Origin: Knufia peltigerae | Taxonomy: Eukaryota; Ascomycota; Eurotiomycetes; Chaetothyriales; Trichomeriaceae | Assembly (NCBI GenBank): GCA_030247855.1 | Contig: JAPDRN010000009.1 | Location: 1 to 64,000, forward strand | Direction of reading: 5' to 3' | DNA length: 64,000 nucleotides | Shown: in pieces, positions 20,420 through 32,461 of the stretch | Layout of the letters: each line of letters opens with the position of its first letter | Numbering within the stretch: position 1 is the first letter of the stretch | Made by a program: the position numbers and the translations under genes | The notes under the pieces: generated by a model | What the model saw: the letters and a program-made list of their open reading frames with translations, nothing else | Database searches by the model: none | What the model was told of the DNA's origin: nothing

Positions 20420-22488
20420 TTTCGAGGTTCTTTTTGAATGCCTGGTAGGAAATAGTATTTCGTAGTATCGCGCTGCGTTGGGCGATTTTCCTTCAAGGAT
20501 ATTGATTCCGGTTGGATACAATATTAATCCTTAGTGCCGTCTCCAGTAAATCAAAAGAACAAAATGGTAGGATGCGCTTCTGCCCAAGGAGACTGCTCGA
20601 CACAGTCTGAATAGACTGATAACGAGTCGTCACCTCTTTGGTGATGACGAGGATGATCTTCGTGCCTCAGGTAGGTAGTAAGTAGTGCTGTTGAATGGCT
20701 GGAGTCGACTCGAGTCAGCGATCGTAAAGGCGATACACGATTCGCCACTCCGGGGTGAAAGTGCCAGATGTTAATGACATGACGCCATAGATTTGTGCGC
20801 AAAGACAAGGGAGGAAAAAAGGTATCAACGACTTTTCAAAAGAGTAGTAAGTGTTTGTACTCGTAGTAGAGACAATGAGAGGCGGATGGCGGGAAGGGAA
20901 GAAAGGTATTAAAACCCGAAAATGATGTTGTCAGCCACGATACGGAAGTAGTATCAATAGATATCGCAATCGCCGGCCAGGGGAAAAAAGAAGAGAGACT
21001 TGGGATCCTTGACAGGGGGTTCCGTATATCGGGTGCGGGCTAGAAGCTCGGGAACGCCAGAGAATTGTAGCCACCAATACGGACGGCATAATGGGTTCCC
21101 GCAGTCGAATGGCACAAGAGCTAGAGAAGTGGATGCGACAATTACATTGGACACGCACTGGATTTTAGCCTCCGGATGATGGAGGGATGGGAAAAGATAA
21201 GAAAAGAGAATAATGGTACAGGACTTGACAGATCAGCCAAGTACCTGAGAGTAGTAAGAGTAGACCGCCTGTTCAGAACAGCAATTGAGAGCACGAAAAA
21301 GGGAGGGAGGGTGAAACATGAGACTGTGAAGCAAGAACACAGGTGGTACTCATAGAGGGGCACATACATTCATGATGGAATCTTTCACATGGTAATTATT
21401 GCTTTGATCAGAAGGAATGAGTAGGAAGTACTCCGTACTCTGTACAACTAAATAAATGACGAGGCTAGAGAGAAGAATGATCACAGGTATATGCAGGCAC
21501 CTCGATTCAGATGTTCAAAATTCATGCATGGTCCTTCTTGCTTACCAGGTACATACAGCGTAAGCCCATTCCATCTACATTGTCCATCTACAATTCAACC
21601 AAGGTGCACACCGGATACAACATTCATCCGAACAGAGCAAGTTTCGCAGAGTCAACGATGGCGCAATTATAAAATACAGGCTGGAAATCCACTCTTCTGA
21701 TGCGATACTACTACTACTACCACCACCACCACCACATTCCAGTAGGAGGACGTCAAGTCTACTCTGTAGCTATTATGACTATCTCGACTATCCCACATGT
21801 ACATTCACCGCCCCCAGGGTTAGAGAGTTGATCCATTTGCTGTGGCTACCTATCTACCTATCTACCTAGGTACTGTACTTCCGTATGTACGGTAAGATAC
21901 CAAACTTGGCCTAGATACAAAAAGTGATGACGCATCACTTTGTCCTGGCATCGACAACACACAATCACAACCACAAAAATGCATTGACCAGCCTTGTTTC
22001 TCCCCCCCCTTCTGATACAACGGTACACGAGATTAACTGCCTGTCTTACTCCGTACCTGGGCATGCACCAAGGCTTGTTCGGGATTGCTAGACAAAACAC
22101 AAAGGTAAGTCGTAGTCGTGGTCGTAGTCGTTCTCAATTTTATCAACGAGGTCATCAAGTGATTGGTATTCGTATTCGTATCCGTGGATCAAACCGGAGG
22201 ATGACTAATGCTAGGAATCAACAATCTATTCTTTCCTTATTCCGTATATTAGATGTCCAAGTCACTGTTGCATAGAACTGGTGTATTTGAATTCTCACAG
22301 AACATACATTCTGGGACTGTAGATAGTTTGAGAGAATCCTCGGCTTTCCACAGTGCCTAATGTACCTTGCGACCATGGTGGGGTGCCTTCACAGCAACAC
22401 AAACACAGTATCACCCCGATTGTCCTCCTCTACCATGGACGCACAAAACAGTCTGAGACTGAAATTTCTCATACACCGTTTGCATCTT
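20420..22488. other. 2-kb gene-free region
   Basis: Between the SIS-domain ATG and the sugar-transporter stop. It contains a CTA/CAC trinucleotide tract near 21705-21735, a CTAC/CTAT ladder near 21845-21873 ending in CCTAGGTAC, and two GTACTCCGTAC-type motifs (21428-21438 and 22047-22056). ORFs are short and without motifs. It should hold the SIS-gene promoter at its left end. Confidence 0.5.
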
Positions 22489-24529
22489 CTAGACCCTCTT
22501 CTCTGATTCTCCGAGGTTCTCAACTTGGGTTTCTTCGTGCTTTTCCGTAATCTCCCGCTCCCGGTCCAACTGTGTCTGCATATCGGCCTGCTTCCTTCCA
22601 TGTGTACCAATCTTGTACCAAGGCAGACTGAACAAGCCATCCATAGCCTCGAGTGACAAGCCGGCCGTCTCGGGGATAGTGAACCACACCCATACGCCTC
22701 CCAAGGCGGTAATGGCGAAGAAGAACCAAAACGTGCCTTTCGCAGTCATACCACCGTCGCTGGTGTCCAGGAGCATCGATGGGACCGCCTTGCTGTTACC
22801 GTATTGATTGACAAAATGGAAGCACATGACCAGAGAACTGCAAAAGGCTCGAATACGAAGTGGGTAAATTTCGGCGTTGATCTGTCCAAACACATTGTTG
22901 ATAAGCATTCAGATCCAATTTCAAGGGTTTCAGCACAAGAAACTTACCAGATATTGCATGGAATTCCATCCCATCGCCCCTTTTCATTGAGAAAAAAAAG
23001 TTAGAATTAATTAGAAAGATAGAGGCAGTAAAATTGACGAAAGTATCCTTTATGCTGAGTCGTATAAGAGGTCAAGGGAAAGTTGAAGGACTTACATCCA
23101 AAGCCAGAAAGATAGATCATGACGATAGCGCCAATGCTAGCATGCTTTTGGGACGGGGTGAATGTGAAACCCTCATCCTCAAGATCCGGAACAGCCGTGA
23201 GGAACGAAGCAACATATGCCATCGAAATGGCCTGGAGGCTGATACCGATGATCAAAGCTCGCTTCCGGCCAATCACATCGACCAAGAACAGAGCACACAT
23301 GATGGCCGCGACAAATTTGACCACACCGAAAATGGCGGTAGCGAAGAGTTTCTCGTTCTGGCCTTTGGTCCCGAGAAGGGCAAAGAAATCCGCGGCGTAG
23401 ATCGTGATACTACCCGCACCGGACCATTGTGAAAGGAGCTGAACGCCGAGACCAAGGTAGAGACGGAAAGCGTTGTTGGGCATACAGAAAATTTCGCGAA
23501 GCATGCCCAAAAATCCTTGGCCCATGGTGGCTTCCTTCTCTTCGTCGAGTTGGTGCTGAATGTCGCGGATCTCGTGGACAATCACCTCATGCTCGGCGGG
23601 CAGATTGCGCACGCGAGCGAGGTTCCTGATGGCGTGTTCAACGTTGCCACGCTTGACGAGGTAGCGAGGTGATTCGTAGTTGAAGAACGAAAGGATCAGG
23701 ATGATGCCGGCAAACATGATGTGAAGTGTCGTGGGAACAACCCACGCCGTGGATGTGTTCTGGTTGATGTGGAGAGAGCTACCCCAGGTAGTGAAATATG
23801 CAAGCATAATGCCTAGGTACACGGAGCCAGCGAAGACGCACGTGCAGAGACCTCGCACAGCCTTGGGTGAAATTTCCGCGATATAAACGGGGGCAATGAC
23901 GGTGGTTTCTCCGATCTGTATGTGTTTGAGAGCAATCAGCAACATGATCTATCAGCCCGGACACGAGAAGCTTTGAAGATCGAAGACGTAGCAATTCAAG
24001 CTTGGTATGAGAAGACCGTGATCATAAGGGTCTCTTGACGGGCGGGATAGATATACTCACGCCGATACCTGCAATAAATCTGCCGGCGTAGACTTGACCC
24101 AGGCGACCGTTGTTTGTCAAGAAAATGACAATGCCGAGGATCCAGACTATGCAGAGTTGACGTGTGGCCCAGAGTCGACCGATTCGATCAGCGACAAGAA
24201 AGGCCAGAAGGGCACCAGCAACAGAACCAATTTGTACCATGGCAGAGACATTCCCCTTGATGTCGGCATAAGTCTTATCGTCGAGATCATTCAAGTGGAG
24301 GGAGTTTTGGAACTGCTTGGTATTGAAGGTTCTGTATATGTCAGCGTTACTCATGCGGCATTAAAGTAGGGGGGCAATACCCAGAAATGAGACCTTCGTC
24401 GATACCTCTAGCAGCGCCCATGATGCCGAAGGAGAATACAGCAAACCATAGTCTCCAATTGAGCACCTCCTTCGGATCATCACCCCGATTCAACTTGAAA
24501 ATGTTGACCGGCTTCTTTCCAGCACCCAT
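22489..24529 (-). CDS. MFS sugar transporter (hexose/quinate-type)
   Basis: Major facilitator of the sugar porter family, 554 aa from five exons: 24529..24381, 24331..24061, 23915..23096, 22979..22948 and 22881..22489. The fourth exon is only 32 nt. Splicing restores the family motifs: DRIGRLWATR (loop 2-3), RFIAGIGIGETTVIAPVYIAE around TM4-5, the PESPRYL-like YESPRYLVKRG, DVIGRKRA, and GFGWAMGWNSMQYLINAEIYPLRIRA at the last junctions. The tail has PETAGLSLEAMDGLF, close to the PETKGxxLEEM motif. Twelve TM segments are expected. The tail DGLFSLPWYKIGTHG resembles fungal quinate/hexose transporters, but substrate cannot be assigned. The intron between exons 2 and 3 is 145 nt, long for this window. 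Confidence 0.92.
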
Positions 24530-25759
24530 ATTAGTGGTATCAAGAGGAGTATATTCGGGGATTTAGAGGAGATGAAGAGTATGGGAAACCCGGGGTTGAG
24601 ATGGACAGTGGAACAGCAAGAACGAAGGTTGATATACCCTTCGCTCTAGCTTCTTGTCGGGAGAATGTTGCTACGAGAAAAGCCATGTCGAGTTTTCAAT
24701 AGCCGCCTATGCCCCATGCCCCAGGATCGGCACAGCTCTACGGCTGTCGACTTGTCTTTTTGTTGGCGAGGCTTCTGGAGGCTTGGTCTGCCGAGCCGTT
24801 TAGTTTTCGTGACGCAGGGATCATTCTTACACAGAATTGCATGAGGAGGAGGGTGTAGTGGGCTCCAATCTGTGCAGATGACATACAGTTGTCAATCTAC
24901 TATCCACGGAGGAGTACAAGCAAGCCTAGAGCTCGAAAGATGCGACGTTGAGGTCCAATTGGGAGTAGTCGGTATGCTTGTCTTCCACAAGAAGACGACC
25001 CACCCAGCTGAATTGCTTGTGAAGCCGACCAGCCTGGGGTGCTCGTTAATAGGACCCCGGTGTGGGAGGGCGTATGTCGCGGAGATCTCTTCTCGTAGCT
25101 GAACGTAGACGCCAGCTTCAGACCACTAGTAACAGACAATGTCGTACGCCCAGCCTCGCCGAGAAATTCAATGCAACAGTCGACAAGGCTCTGCAGATTC
25201 AATGCATCCAATGTCGGGCCAGGGACCGGCGACCGGCGACCGGGTTGCCTGTCGCTGATTTGTCCGTGGCAAATGCAGGTAAAAGAAGCGAAGTGATACC
25301 GATGGATTCTCCGGCGGAAAGATTCAGTCCAATGTTGGTCTTCTCCGCAAAATCCAACAATTCGTACTCGTCGTACCAATGATGCCCCATGAAATGTTTT
25401 CCCGGCTTTCACATGTATCGTGCTGAAAATCTTGGAGCGTCTGCTGAAGAAGCCGCCCGGATCTGTCCGAACCCCTGATATATTTCAAAAGCCGACATAT
25501 GCGAGGCTTCGGAACAAACTGAGTTGCAAGGACACATTGCGGCTTATTCATAGTTGTGACTTGATGGCACGACTCCAAGAAAGGAATACATTTCCCATCC
25601 GATTGGTCCATCGGCTTCGAATGGGACTACATATAACACAGGAGCCAAAAAACCGAGGGTTGTCCAAGCCATCATATTTGCTCCATAGGAATTATGGTCT
25701 GTTGTGTTGGCATATTCATTGAGACGGAACCAAATACATGTCCTGTCCATTTACTTTTC
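24530..25759. other. intergenic, unassigned ORF fragments
   Basis: 1230 bases between the transporter ATG and the stop of the pepsin-like gene. Short minus-strand ORFs (25199-25390 and 25544-25750) look mildly protein-like but carry no motif I recognise and share no frame. It could be a decayed gene or simply the promoter region of the transporter. Confidence 0.4.
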
Positions 25760-27242
25760 TCAGACGACATGGATAGTGTTATCACGCTGTTCTTCAATTT
25801 TCGTCGTCACTAGACATGTTAGTAGTGAACGAAACTCTGGCCAGACTCACCACTACTCACATCTTACTTCCATATCGTCCAAGTCGAAAACCCTAGGCAC
25901 TATCAGTTCATTGTTTCTGCTGCCTTCAGTCGGCTTACATGTAAAAGGTTTCCATGAATGCTCTGCCCAACACGATGGCATCCACAGGGAAGCCGAAACG
26001 TTCGGTATCAACAACATCAAAAGTACATAGTCTCTCTTTGTCTTTTCCCAGCAGCTCGCTCGTATATTCGAGAGGGGTCAACGTGATTCGTTGGCCACCA
26101 AGTCCGAATGTCATGTTCGGCATATCTTGCCGCAGATCGCAGTCCACATAGCAAGTGATGGGATCACACTCGTGCTTCACTGAGTCGTAGATACTCTTGG
26201 ACCAATTTCCAGGAAGCGCAAGGTACCATGCAGTCGTGTCAAATCCTGCGAGAGTAAGATTCGTGAAATCTTCACGGAGAGGATGTGTCTTATTCTCCCA
26301 GGTTATTGATTGTGCTTCGACAGCCCAGACTTGATCTGAATAGTTGGACAGAGGAAGACTCAAAAATTTGCTTGAGGCATACTTCTGGTTGATACCACCG
26401 AAACTGAGCTCTCCAGACCTGTTGGGGTGCTCCATGTCGAGTAGACCGCCTGGCAGCTCAAGGGCAAAAAGATTTGCGTCCAGTATGGATCTGTTGACCA
26501 TCATATACCAAGGTGAGAGGGCAGTCAAGGGAAGATCTGATGTATCTGATTGATTCCAAAGGGGTGCTAGCCCCAACACGCCCTCATAACCAAAATATAA
26601 GTCTAAGAATCCCAGGGTGTCTGCACGCTCGACGTTAACGAAATATTGATTGTCGACTTCTAGCCCAGCGATTCGAAGGCTCTCAGTCGCCACCTCGCCT
26701 GTGAATCTATCTGTTCCATAGATGAAGCTGGCGGCCGACCCTTGAGCCGAATAGGTGGAGGAACGAGTCGAATTGAAACGGAGCCTCGACACGTAAGGAT
26801 CATCACAGGCGCCTGTACAATCAGCCGAAGGCACGAACAAAGTGTCCCAGGCAAGATCGATTAGCAGCCGACAAGGTTGTGGAGGGCTTCCTAAAGCTGC
26901 AGGCACAACGTATGGCGCCAACCAGAAATTGTCCTATTTGTTTTAGTACTGCTCCAGCCACGTCAAGACCCAAAGAGCATTATGAAGCAACAAGCGTACC
27001 CAAATCTCTGCATTGTGATCGTGGAAGGCTGAATGACCATCCTCGGTATTGAGTGGACGTTGCATCTGTTTTGTGGATGGGCGAGTCCTCTGAAATTGGA
27101 CATGATGCGTAGACCAAGGTACTGTTTGACGGGAGTGAAGCCGAATAAGAGCGTCCCGGTTATCCTGGATGTGAGTACTGAACACAGCTGCTTGGACATG
27201 AAAGGTGAGGAGATAAAGGGACAAGACTTGATGGATAGACAT
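25760..27242 (-). CDS. secreted pepsin-like (A1) aspartic protease homologue, atypical active site
   Basis: 439 aa from four exons: 27242..27000, 26933..25939, 25892..25861 and 25809..25760. Residues 1-18 form a signal peptide, followed by a pro-like segment. Splicing joins HDHNAEIW to DNFWLAPYVV, and near the end joins METFYM to VFDLDDMEVR, the usual C-terminal strand of the pepsin fold. The last intron has a textbook CTACTAAC branch point. Both catalytic aspartates can be placed, but the D-T/S-G triads are altered: LLIDLAWDTLFVP (DLA) and GFDTTAWYLALP (DTT). LGRAFMETFY matches the GDVFLR-type block. Many N-glycosylation sites are present. Proteolysis is doubtful; it may be an inactive or specialised member of the family. 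Confidence 0.82.
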
Positions 27243-27793
27243 TTTGTTTACGCAGAAAGCAAAGATCTGTTACCGTAGAGGTCATCCGTAAGAAACTACG
27301 GAGGGCATATCACAATCGAAAGAGAATGGATGATCTGGTTAGTCATGTCCTTGGCGACGTAGTTTTGAAACGACCGATTCGTTGTAAGAGGTATAGCAAG
27401 CAGGTAACTATGGCCCCCAAGGCAGAATCTCGAACATCGAGATGAGTCTAACGACAACATCGAAATGTGAAATACTGTACGGATACGAGTACGAGTACGG
27501 TGCAGAACCCTTGAGGCTTACCTAACCAGCTACACGTGCCGCCGAACATGTTTGAGCATTGACACCATTAGCGCAAGTGTCACTATTGTTAAGCCGCAAT
27601 GGCACGACAACTTGATCGCTGACATGCCCCTGTCTCTGCAAATCAACTGTACAGTAAGATCAGCACTTCGTTCCTTCAATTTCTAGATTAGACACAGTTG
27701 CTCCTTCATCTGCGAGTCTTCTCATATTGCCGGTACTGGACCTTGACTCTCGAAACTCCATGTCCTGACCGGACTCATTTCGTGCCTTTCTAC
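27243..27793. promoter_or_regulatory. bidirectional promoter, pepsin-like / SLC35C2-like
   Basis: 551 bases between divergent ATGs at 27242 and 27794. No coding signal was recognised; a GATACGAGTACGAGTACGG tandem occurs near 27480-27499. Confidence 0.45.
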
Positions 27794-29369
27794 ATGGCAG
27801 CGACTCCCTATCGGGATCACGTTCAAAGGCCTTCTTCTGTCGCGCCACCCGTTTCCGGTGAAGACAACTCACCTTTCATCAATCCGCGTCGCAAATACAG
27901 ACGTCGAGGTACTGGTTCCGTTTCCGAAAGCAAGAGCGGCGGCTCAGATGATGAGGCAGGATCATCCATGTCGGAATCCGAAGAACACGAACTGGGAGCT
28001 CTAGACTCCGATCTCGAACTGGACGATGATGAAGAGAGTGGCTTAAATAAACACGAAAGGAGGAAGTATTTGGGCAAAAAGAGGAGGCGTGATGGTTTAG
28101 ATTCCCGTATCGCAGGCACAGCAGGCATGGCAACTAGCTCCAAGGATGAAATCAACGATGCAGACAAGACGGTTGTACGCCGGCTACTGGCCAACGGGGG
28201 ACTCATTCTCATGTGGTATTTCTTTTCTCTGGCCATATCTATCGTGAGTCCATACATGCCTGGGCCTGAGCAACTGGCGACTAATGACTACTACCTAGTA
28301 CAACAAGATGATGTTCTCCGCCGATCACATCGACTTCCACTTCCCACTATTCGCAACCTCTCTACACATGTTGGTTCAATTTTGTCTAGCATCGACTATC
28401 CTCCTCATATTTCCTTCCTTGCGGCCATCTTTGCCGCGCCTGACAACCACACGAGACGACTCTCAACCCCAGAAGCCACTGGTCACGCCTCTGTTTTATT
28501 TTACCCGCCTTATTCCTACTGGGACGACCACCTCTCTTGACATTGGTCTAGGCAATACCTCCCTGCGATACATCACCCTTACCTTTTACACCATGTGTAA
28601 ATCGTCGGTGTTGATTTTCGTCCTCATGTTTGCCTTTCTCTTTCGACTGGAGAAACCATCAGTCAAACTCATCTTGATTATTCTCACCATGACGCTTGGT
28701 GTTCTCATGATGGTCGCGGGGGAGACAGCCTTCCACGCTCTTGGATTTGCTCTGGCAATATCAGCGTCTTTTTTCTCTGGCTTCAGATGGGCATTGACTC
28801 AGATCCTGCTCCTACGACACCCGGCGACTTCGAACCCTTTTGCAACCCTCTTCTTCTTGGCCCCTATAATGTTCGTTTCGTTGACGATCATCGCCTGCAT
28901 CTCCGAGACTCCTGCAGCGGTTATCACAGGCATCGAAATGCTTATCAGCTCCCAAGGCGTACTCAAAGCTATGCTTCTTCTCTTCGTCCCTGGTTGCCTG
29001 GCCTTCTGCATGATTGCGAGTGAATTTACATTGCTCCAGCGAACGAGCGTCGTCACACTCAGTATTTGTGGTATCTTCAAGGAAGTGATCACTATCAGTG
29101 CTGCTGGAATAGTGTTCCATGATGAACTGTCAGTTGTGAACATTAGTGGTCTGGTTGTTACTATATGCAGTATTGCATGCTACAATTATCTGAAGGTCAA
29201 AAAGATGCGGGACGAGGAACGTGAAAAACTGCGGAAAAGGGATGAGGATCGGGAAGAAGAATCACCTTTTGACGACGAAGATAGACCGAATGAGCGTAGC
29301 GGAAACAACGAAGCGACAAATTCGGATTCGGTGCCGCTCATGCAAGACCAAGAGAGGAGACAGGCATGA
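27794..29369 (+). CDS. SLC35C2-like transporter (triose-phosphate/nucleotide-sugar transporter family)
   Basis: 506 aa in two exons, 27794-28243 and 28299-29369 (55-nt intron, GTGAGT..TAG). The join LAISI-YNKMMFS recreates the family's first TM and its YNK motif. The N-terminal ~125 residues are hydrophilic and Ser/Glu-rich. About ten TM segments follow, with SLRYITLTFYTMCKSS and the later KEVITISAAGIVFHDELS block as in the TPT/SLC35C2 family. The C-terminal tail is Lys/Glu/Asp-rich. Homologues act in the Golgi or ER membrane. The ATG chosen (27794) starts MAATPYRDH; the frame is open further upstream, but without an obvious ATG in good context. Confidence 0.88.
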
Positions 29370-29654
29370 TCCATGCCTTTCAACGTTGGATTGGATCATA
29401 TGTTTAGCGATTAGCGTTAGATGGTGCATATGGTGTATCCTTGCTTGAGCAGAGATTCAGCGCCCATAGATGTACAGAATAAATGTTTATATCATGACAC
29501 GTCCAAATTCAATTCCTTTCTTCCAGTCATATCGGCCTTATATCGTCGTCGATCTACACGATAGTTTGCTCAGACCTCGAATGTTCTATATAATCTCTTT
29601 CAAATAATCTAGATTCGTGGTCGGGCAGATGGAACATAATCGGCTCTTGGAAAT

Positions 29655-31249
29655 CTACAACTTTGGTTTGAAGGCAGGCCATTCTGCCTCGAATCGCAGG
29701 TCGTCGGGTAATTCCCTTTCCAGGATTTTGGTGTTGACGTATGAAGGATTCAACTGGTCCAGGCTTGTCACGCCCATGTTTCTCATGGTTGTCTCGATTT
29801 CTTCACTGAGTACTGTTTATAATCGGTCAGCTGATTTTAGTGGCCCCCGGGGTACAAGTAGAAGGGGTTCCGGGGGGGGTTTGGAGGAAGGGAAAGATAG
29901 TTTAGTAAATGCTTACACTGAATGACCTTCATCACACCTTCGTCACCATAGGCGGTGGCGTACATGAACGGTCTACCCAGGGACACGGCCGTGGCACCCA
30001 GACACAAGGCCTTGATGATGTCGGTGCCCCTCCTCACCCAACCGTCGAGGAAAATGTCCATCTTGCCCAGGAGGTGCGGGTAGAAGCGGCGGATCTCGAG
30101 GAGGGTCCGGATGGAGCTGGGGGCGTCGTCGCACTGCCGGCCGCCGTGGTTGCTGAGATAGATGGCGTCGACGCCGTGGTCGTAGGCGAGCGCGGCGTCC
30201 TCGGCGCACTGGATGCCCTTGAGCACGACGGGGCCGGTGTGTTGGCCCCAGGCCTCCCGGATCCAGGGCAGGTCGTCCCAGTTGAGCGTGGACGAGTGGT
30301 GGCCTCGCAGCGGCGGGCCGTCCTCGGACGTCTGTGGTCGGTACCACTCGGTCAGGACGGTGTCGTCTCCCGACGCGGTGGCGAGCTCGGCGCGGTACCG
30401 TTCGTCGTCCTCGCGCTTGCCCACCACGGGCGAGTCGACGGTGATGACGAGCGCCTTGTACCCGTTGTCCCGGGCCGTCTTGATCAGCTCCAGGGTCCGG
30501 GGTTTCTCGTGGGCCACGTACAGCTGGAACCAGAGCTCGCTGGTGTCGTCGCCCACCTCGGCCGCCGTGGCCGCGTGGCCCCGGGCGAGCTCGTCGTGCG
30601 GCACGGTCGAGTACGTGCTGGGGCAGTAGGGGATGCCGGCCCTGGCGGCGCCGCGGGCGATGCACAGCTCGCCGTCCTCGTGGACGAGCCGGGCGCGCGC
30701 GGCGGGCGCGATGAAGAAGGGCAGCCTGTACCGCGTGCCGAGCATCGTGCGCCGCATGTCGACGCGCCGCACGTTGCGCATGACCCGAGGCCGGAGCGAC
30801 ACCTTCTTCCAGTCGTCGCGGTTGTTGGCCAGCGCGCGGAGGTCGTCGGCGCCCGAGCGGAAGTACACCCATGCGGAGTGAGAGATGATCCTCTCCGCGG
30901 CCTTTTCGATGTCGTCGAGGTTCACGCAGTGTGAGAGTGGGATGCGTGCCGTCTTGTCCAGGTCTCGTGTGACTTGGGGCTTCTGGGGAGTGGCCACCGT
31001 CGCCGGGTCCACGGGCCCCAGGTGCCTGTCCTTGGGGAGTCCCTTTTCGATGGTCCCCTTGGGGTGGTTAGGCTCGTATATTGACGTGGCGTCCTTGCCG
31101 CCGTACTGGAGCAGGATCTGGGACCCGCCAGGATGTTTATCGAGGTACTCTGTCACGTCGTAGACGTGGCCGTTGACCACGACCCAACAAGAATCGCGGG
31201 ACGCATGTTTGGCAACCTCGAGGCCATGGATGAGTTTGGAGTCGGACAT
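29655..31249 (-). CDS. flavocytochrome b2-type L-lactate dehydrogenase (cyt b5 + FMN domain)
   Basis: 496 aa in two exons, 31249..29917 and 29812..29655 (104-nt intron). An N-terminal cytochrome b5 domain (about residues 3-80) has the HPGG haem ligand and the second His in EPNHPKGT. The FMN-dependent alpha-hydroxy-acid oxidase domain covers about 115-480. It contains PFFIAPAA, LWFQLYVAH, VITVDSPVVGKRE, the catalytic HGG in YLSNHGGRQCDDAPS, and RRGTDIIKALCLGATAVSLGRPF. The family motif DGG-x-RRGTD reads DGWVRRGTD, with Trp in place of the second Gly. The frame is open upstream to 31336 but that codon is GTG; 31249 is the first ATG. No clear mitochondrial presequence precedes the b5 domain. It may act on lactate or another 2-hydroxy acid. 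The stretch 29,950-30,900 is very GC-rich. Confidence 0.9.
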
Positions 31250-32461
31250 TCTGTAGACAAGGCCAGGGTAATAGAAGGCTGGTGGTGTTTGTCGTTGTGG
31301 CCTCGGCTCGTATGGTGTCCCAGTTCCAAGATACACTCAGAATTCCGACTCTTGAATGCCTGGGGAGGTTATGTCTATGCGGTTGTTTAGAATTGAGAGG
31401 TGGTTGATTGGATTATGATGGGTCATCGACTTTTGGCCATTTTTCTTTTCAATGTACGGAGTACGTTGTGCTCCGTAAGCTGGACGGCGATCCCGGGAGC
31501 GACGCCGGTGAAAGCGCCGCTGTGGGGAGAAAGAAGTAATTTGTTCCCCCCCAATTTGGCCTCTCAGGCGTTTTTCTCCGCTATTAATAATTCATTCGGG
31601 ACACTGTGCGGGTTGGGGATCTGGACTTGGGCGACAACTCCTCACTGCTACCTTAGGTAAGATAGGTACCCAGGTAGGTAGGGACCGAGGCGCTCAAATA
31701 CGGAGGTACTGGGAGTTGCGAGCAGGGTGTGTCAGAAGTCACATAGTATGTGCGCCAGCTCAGGGTTTGCTGACATCTGACAGACCATTCACAGTGTACG
31801 CGCGCCTTCAAAGTCCTCCAGGGCGGCAAAGTCCCATCCAACAAGCATGTCCAAGTCCTTCCTTCCCGCCCGTCATCTGTTTATAGCGAGATTAGGTTAC
31901 CAAGGGGGCCAGTCTTTTCTAAAAGAAAAAAAAATTGGTTCTTTCTCTATCCCCTACCGAGTCCGGAGATACAGGGATGACCAATTGATTTGTTGGCTAC
32001 AAGTACGGAGTACACAAAGTGCGCTTTGATGCGAGCCTATCGTTATGATCATCCGCAAGGATGCCCCAGACTTGCGCCGTGTCCTTTCAAGGTGATCAAT
32101 TTCCCCGTGGATGGTCAATGGCTACTCGTCCAGCCCTGTCTTTTTTCCCTGCAGGGGGTTTCAGGCTGGCCTCAATATCGATCTGGTCTAGAATGCCCAC
32201 ATGGCTCGTGTGACAGTTTTGTCACCCGCTCGACTGTCATCAAGGGTGAAATCCTGTCGACGAACTCATGGCAAATTGCTGATCGCCTGATTTTGCCCAT
32301 GGCACACTGCTAACTTTTGCCCGGTCCCAAACAGGAGGACGGAAAAGATGATACAAGAAGTCCAGCCTTGCGCCCGACATATCTCATCCTCCTTGTTTTT
32401 GAGGACAAGTATGTGAGTTACATGGCAAGTTTCAGTCTCAGTCATCCAGCACCCTTCCGCT
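31250..32461. other. intergenic region with GTACGGAGTAC motifs
   Basis: 1212 bases between divergent genes. It carries two exact GTACGGAGTAC words (31454-31464 and 32003-32013) and TAGGTA/ACCCAGGTAGG repeats near 31655-31680. No convincing ORF is present. Confidence 0.5.

Noticed and set aside
19052..20521. Longer 489-aa start for the SIS protein at 20521
   Set aside because: The codon at 20521 is TTG; the first ATG is at 20419 in good context.
29909..30934. 341-aa plus-strand ORF opposite the flavocytochrome gene
   Set aside because: It is an antisense shadow in very GC-rich coding DNA; its composition is Val/Gly/Arg repeats without a fold, while the minus strand encodes a clear enzyme.
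29837..31336. Longer start of the flavocytochrome at 31336
   Set aside because: The codon is GTG and the extension does not look like a clear presequence; ATG 31249 precedes the b5 domain directly.
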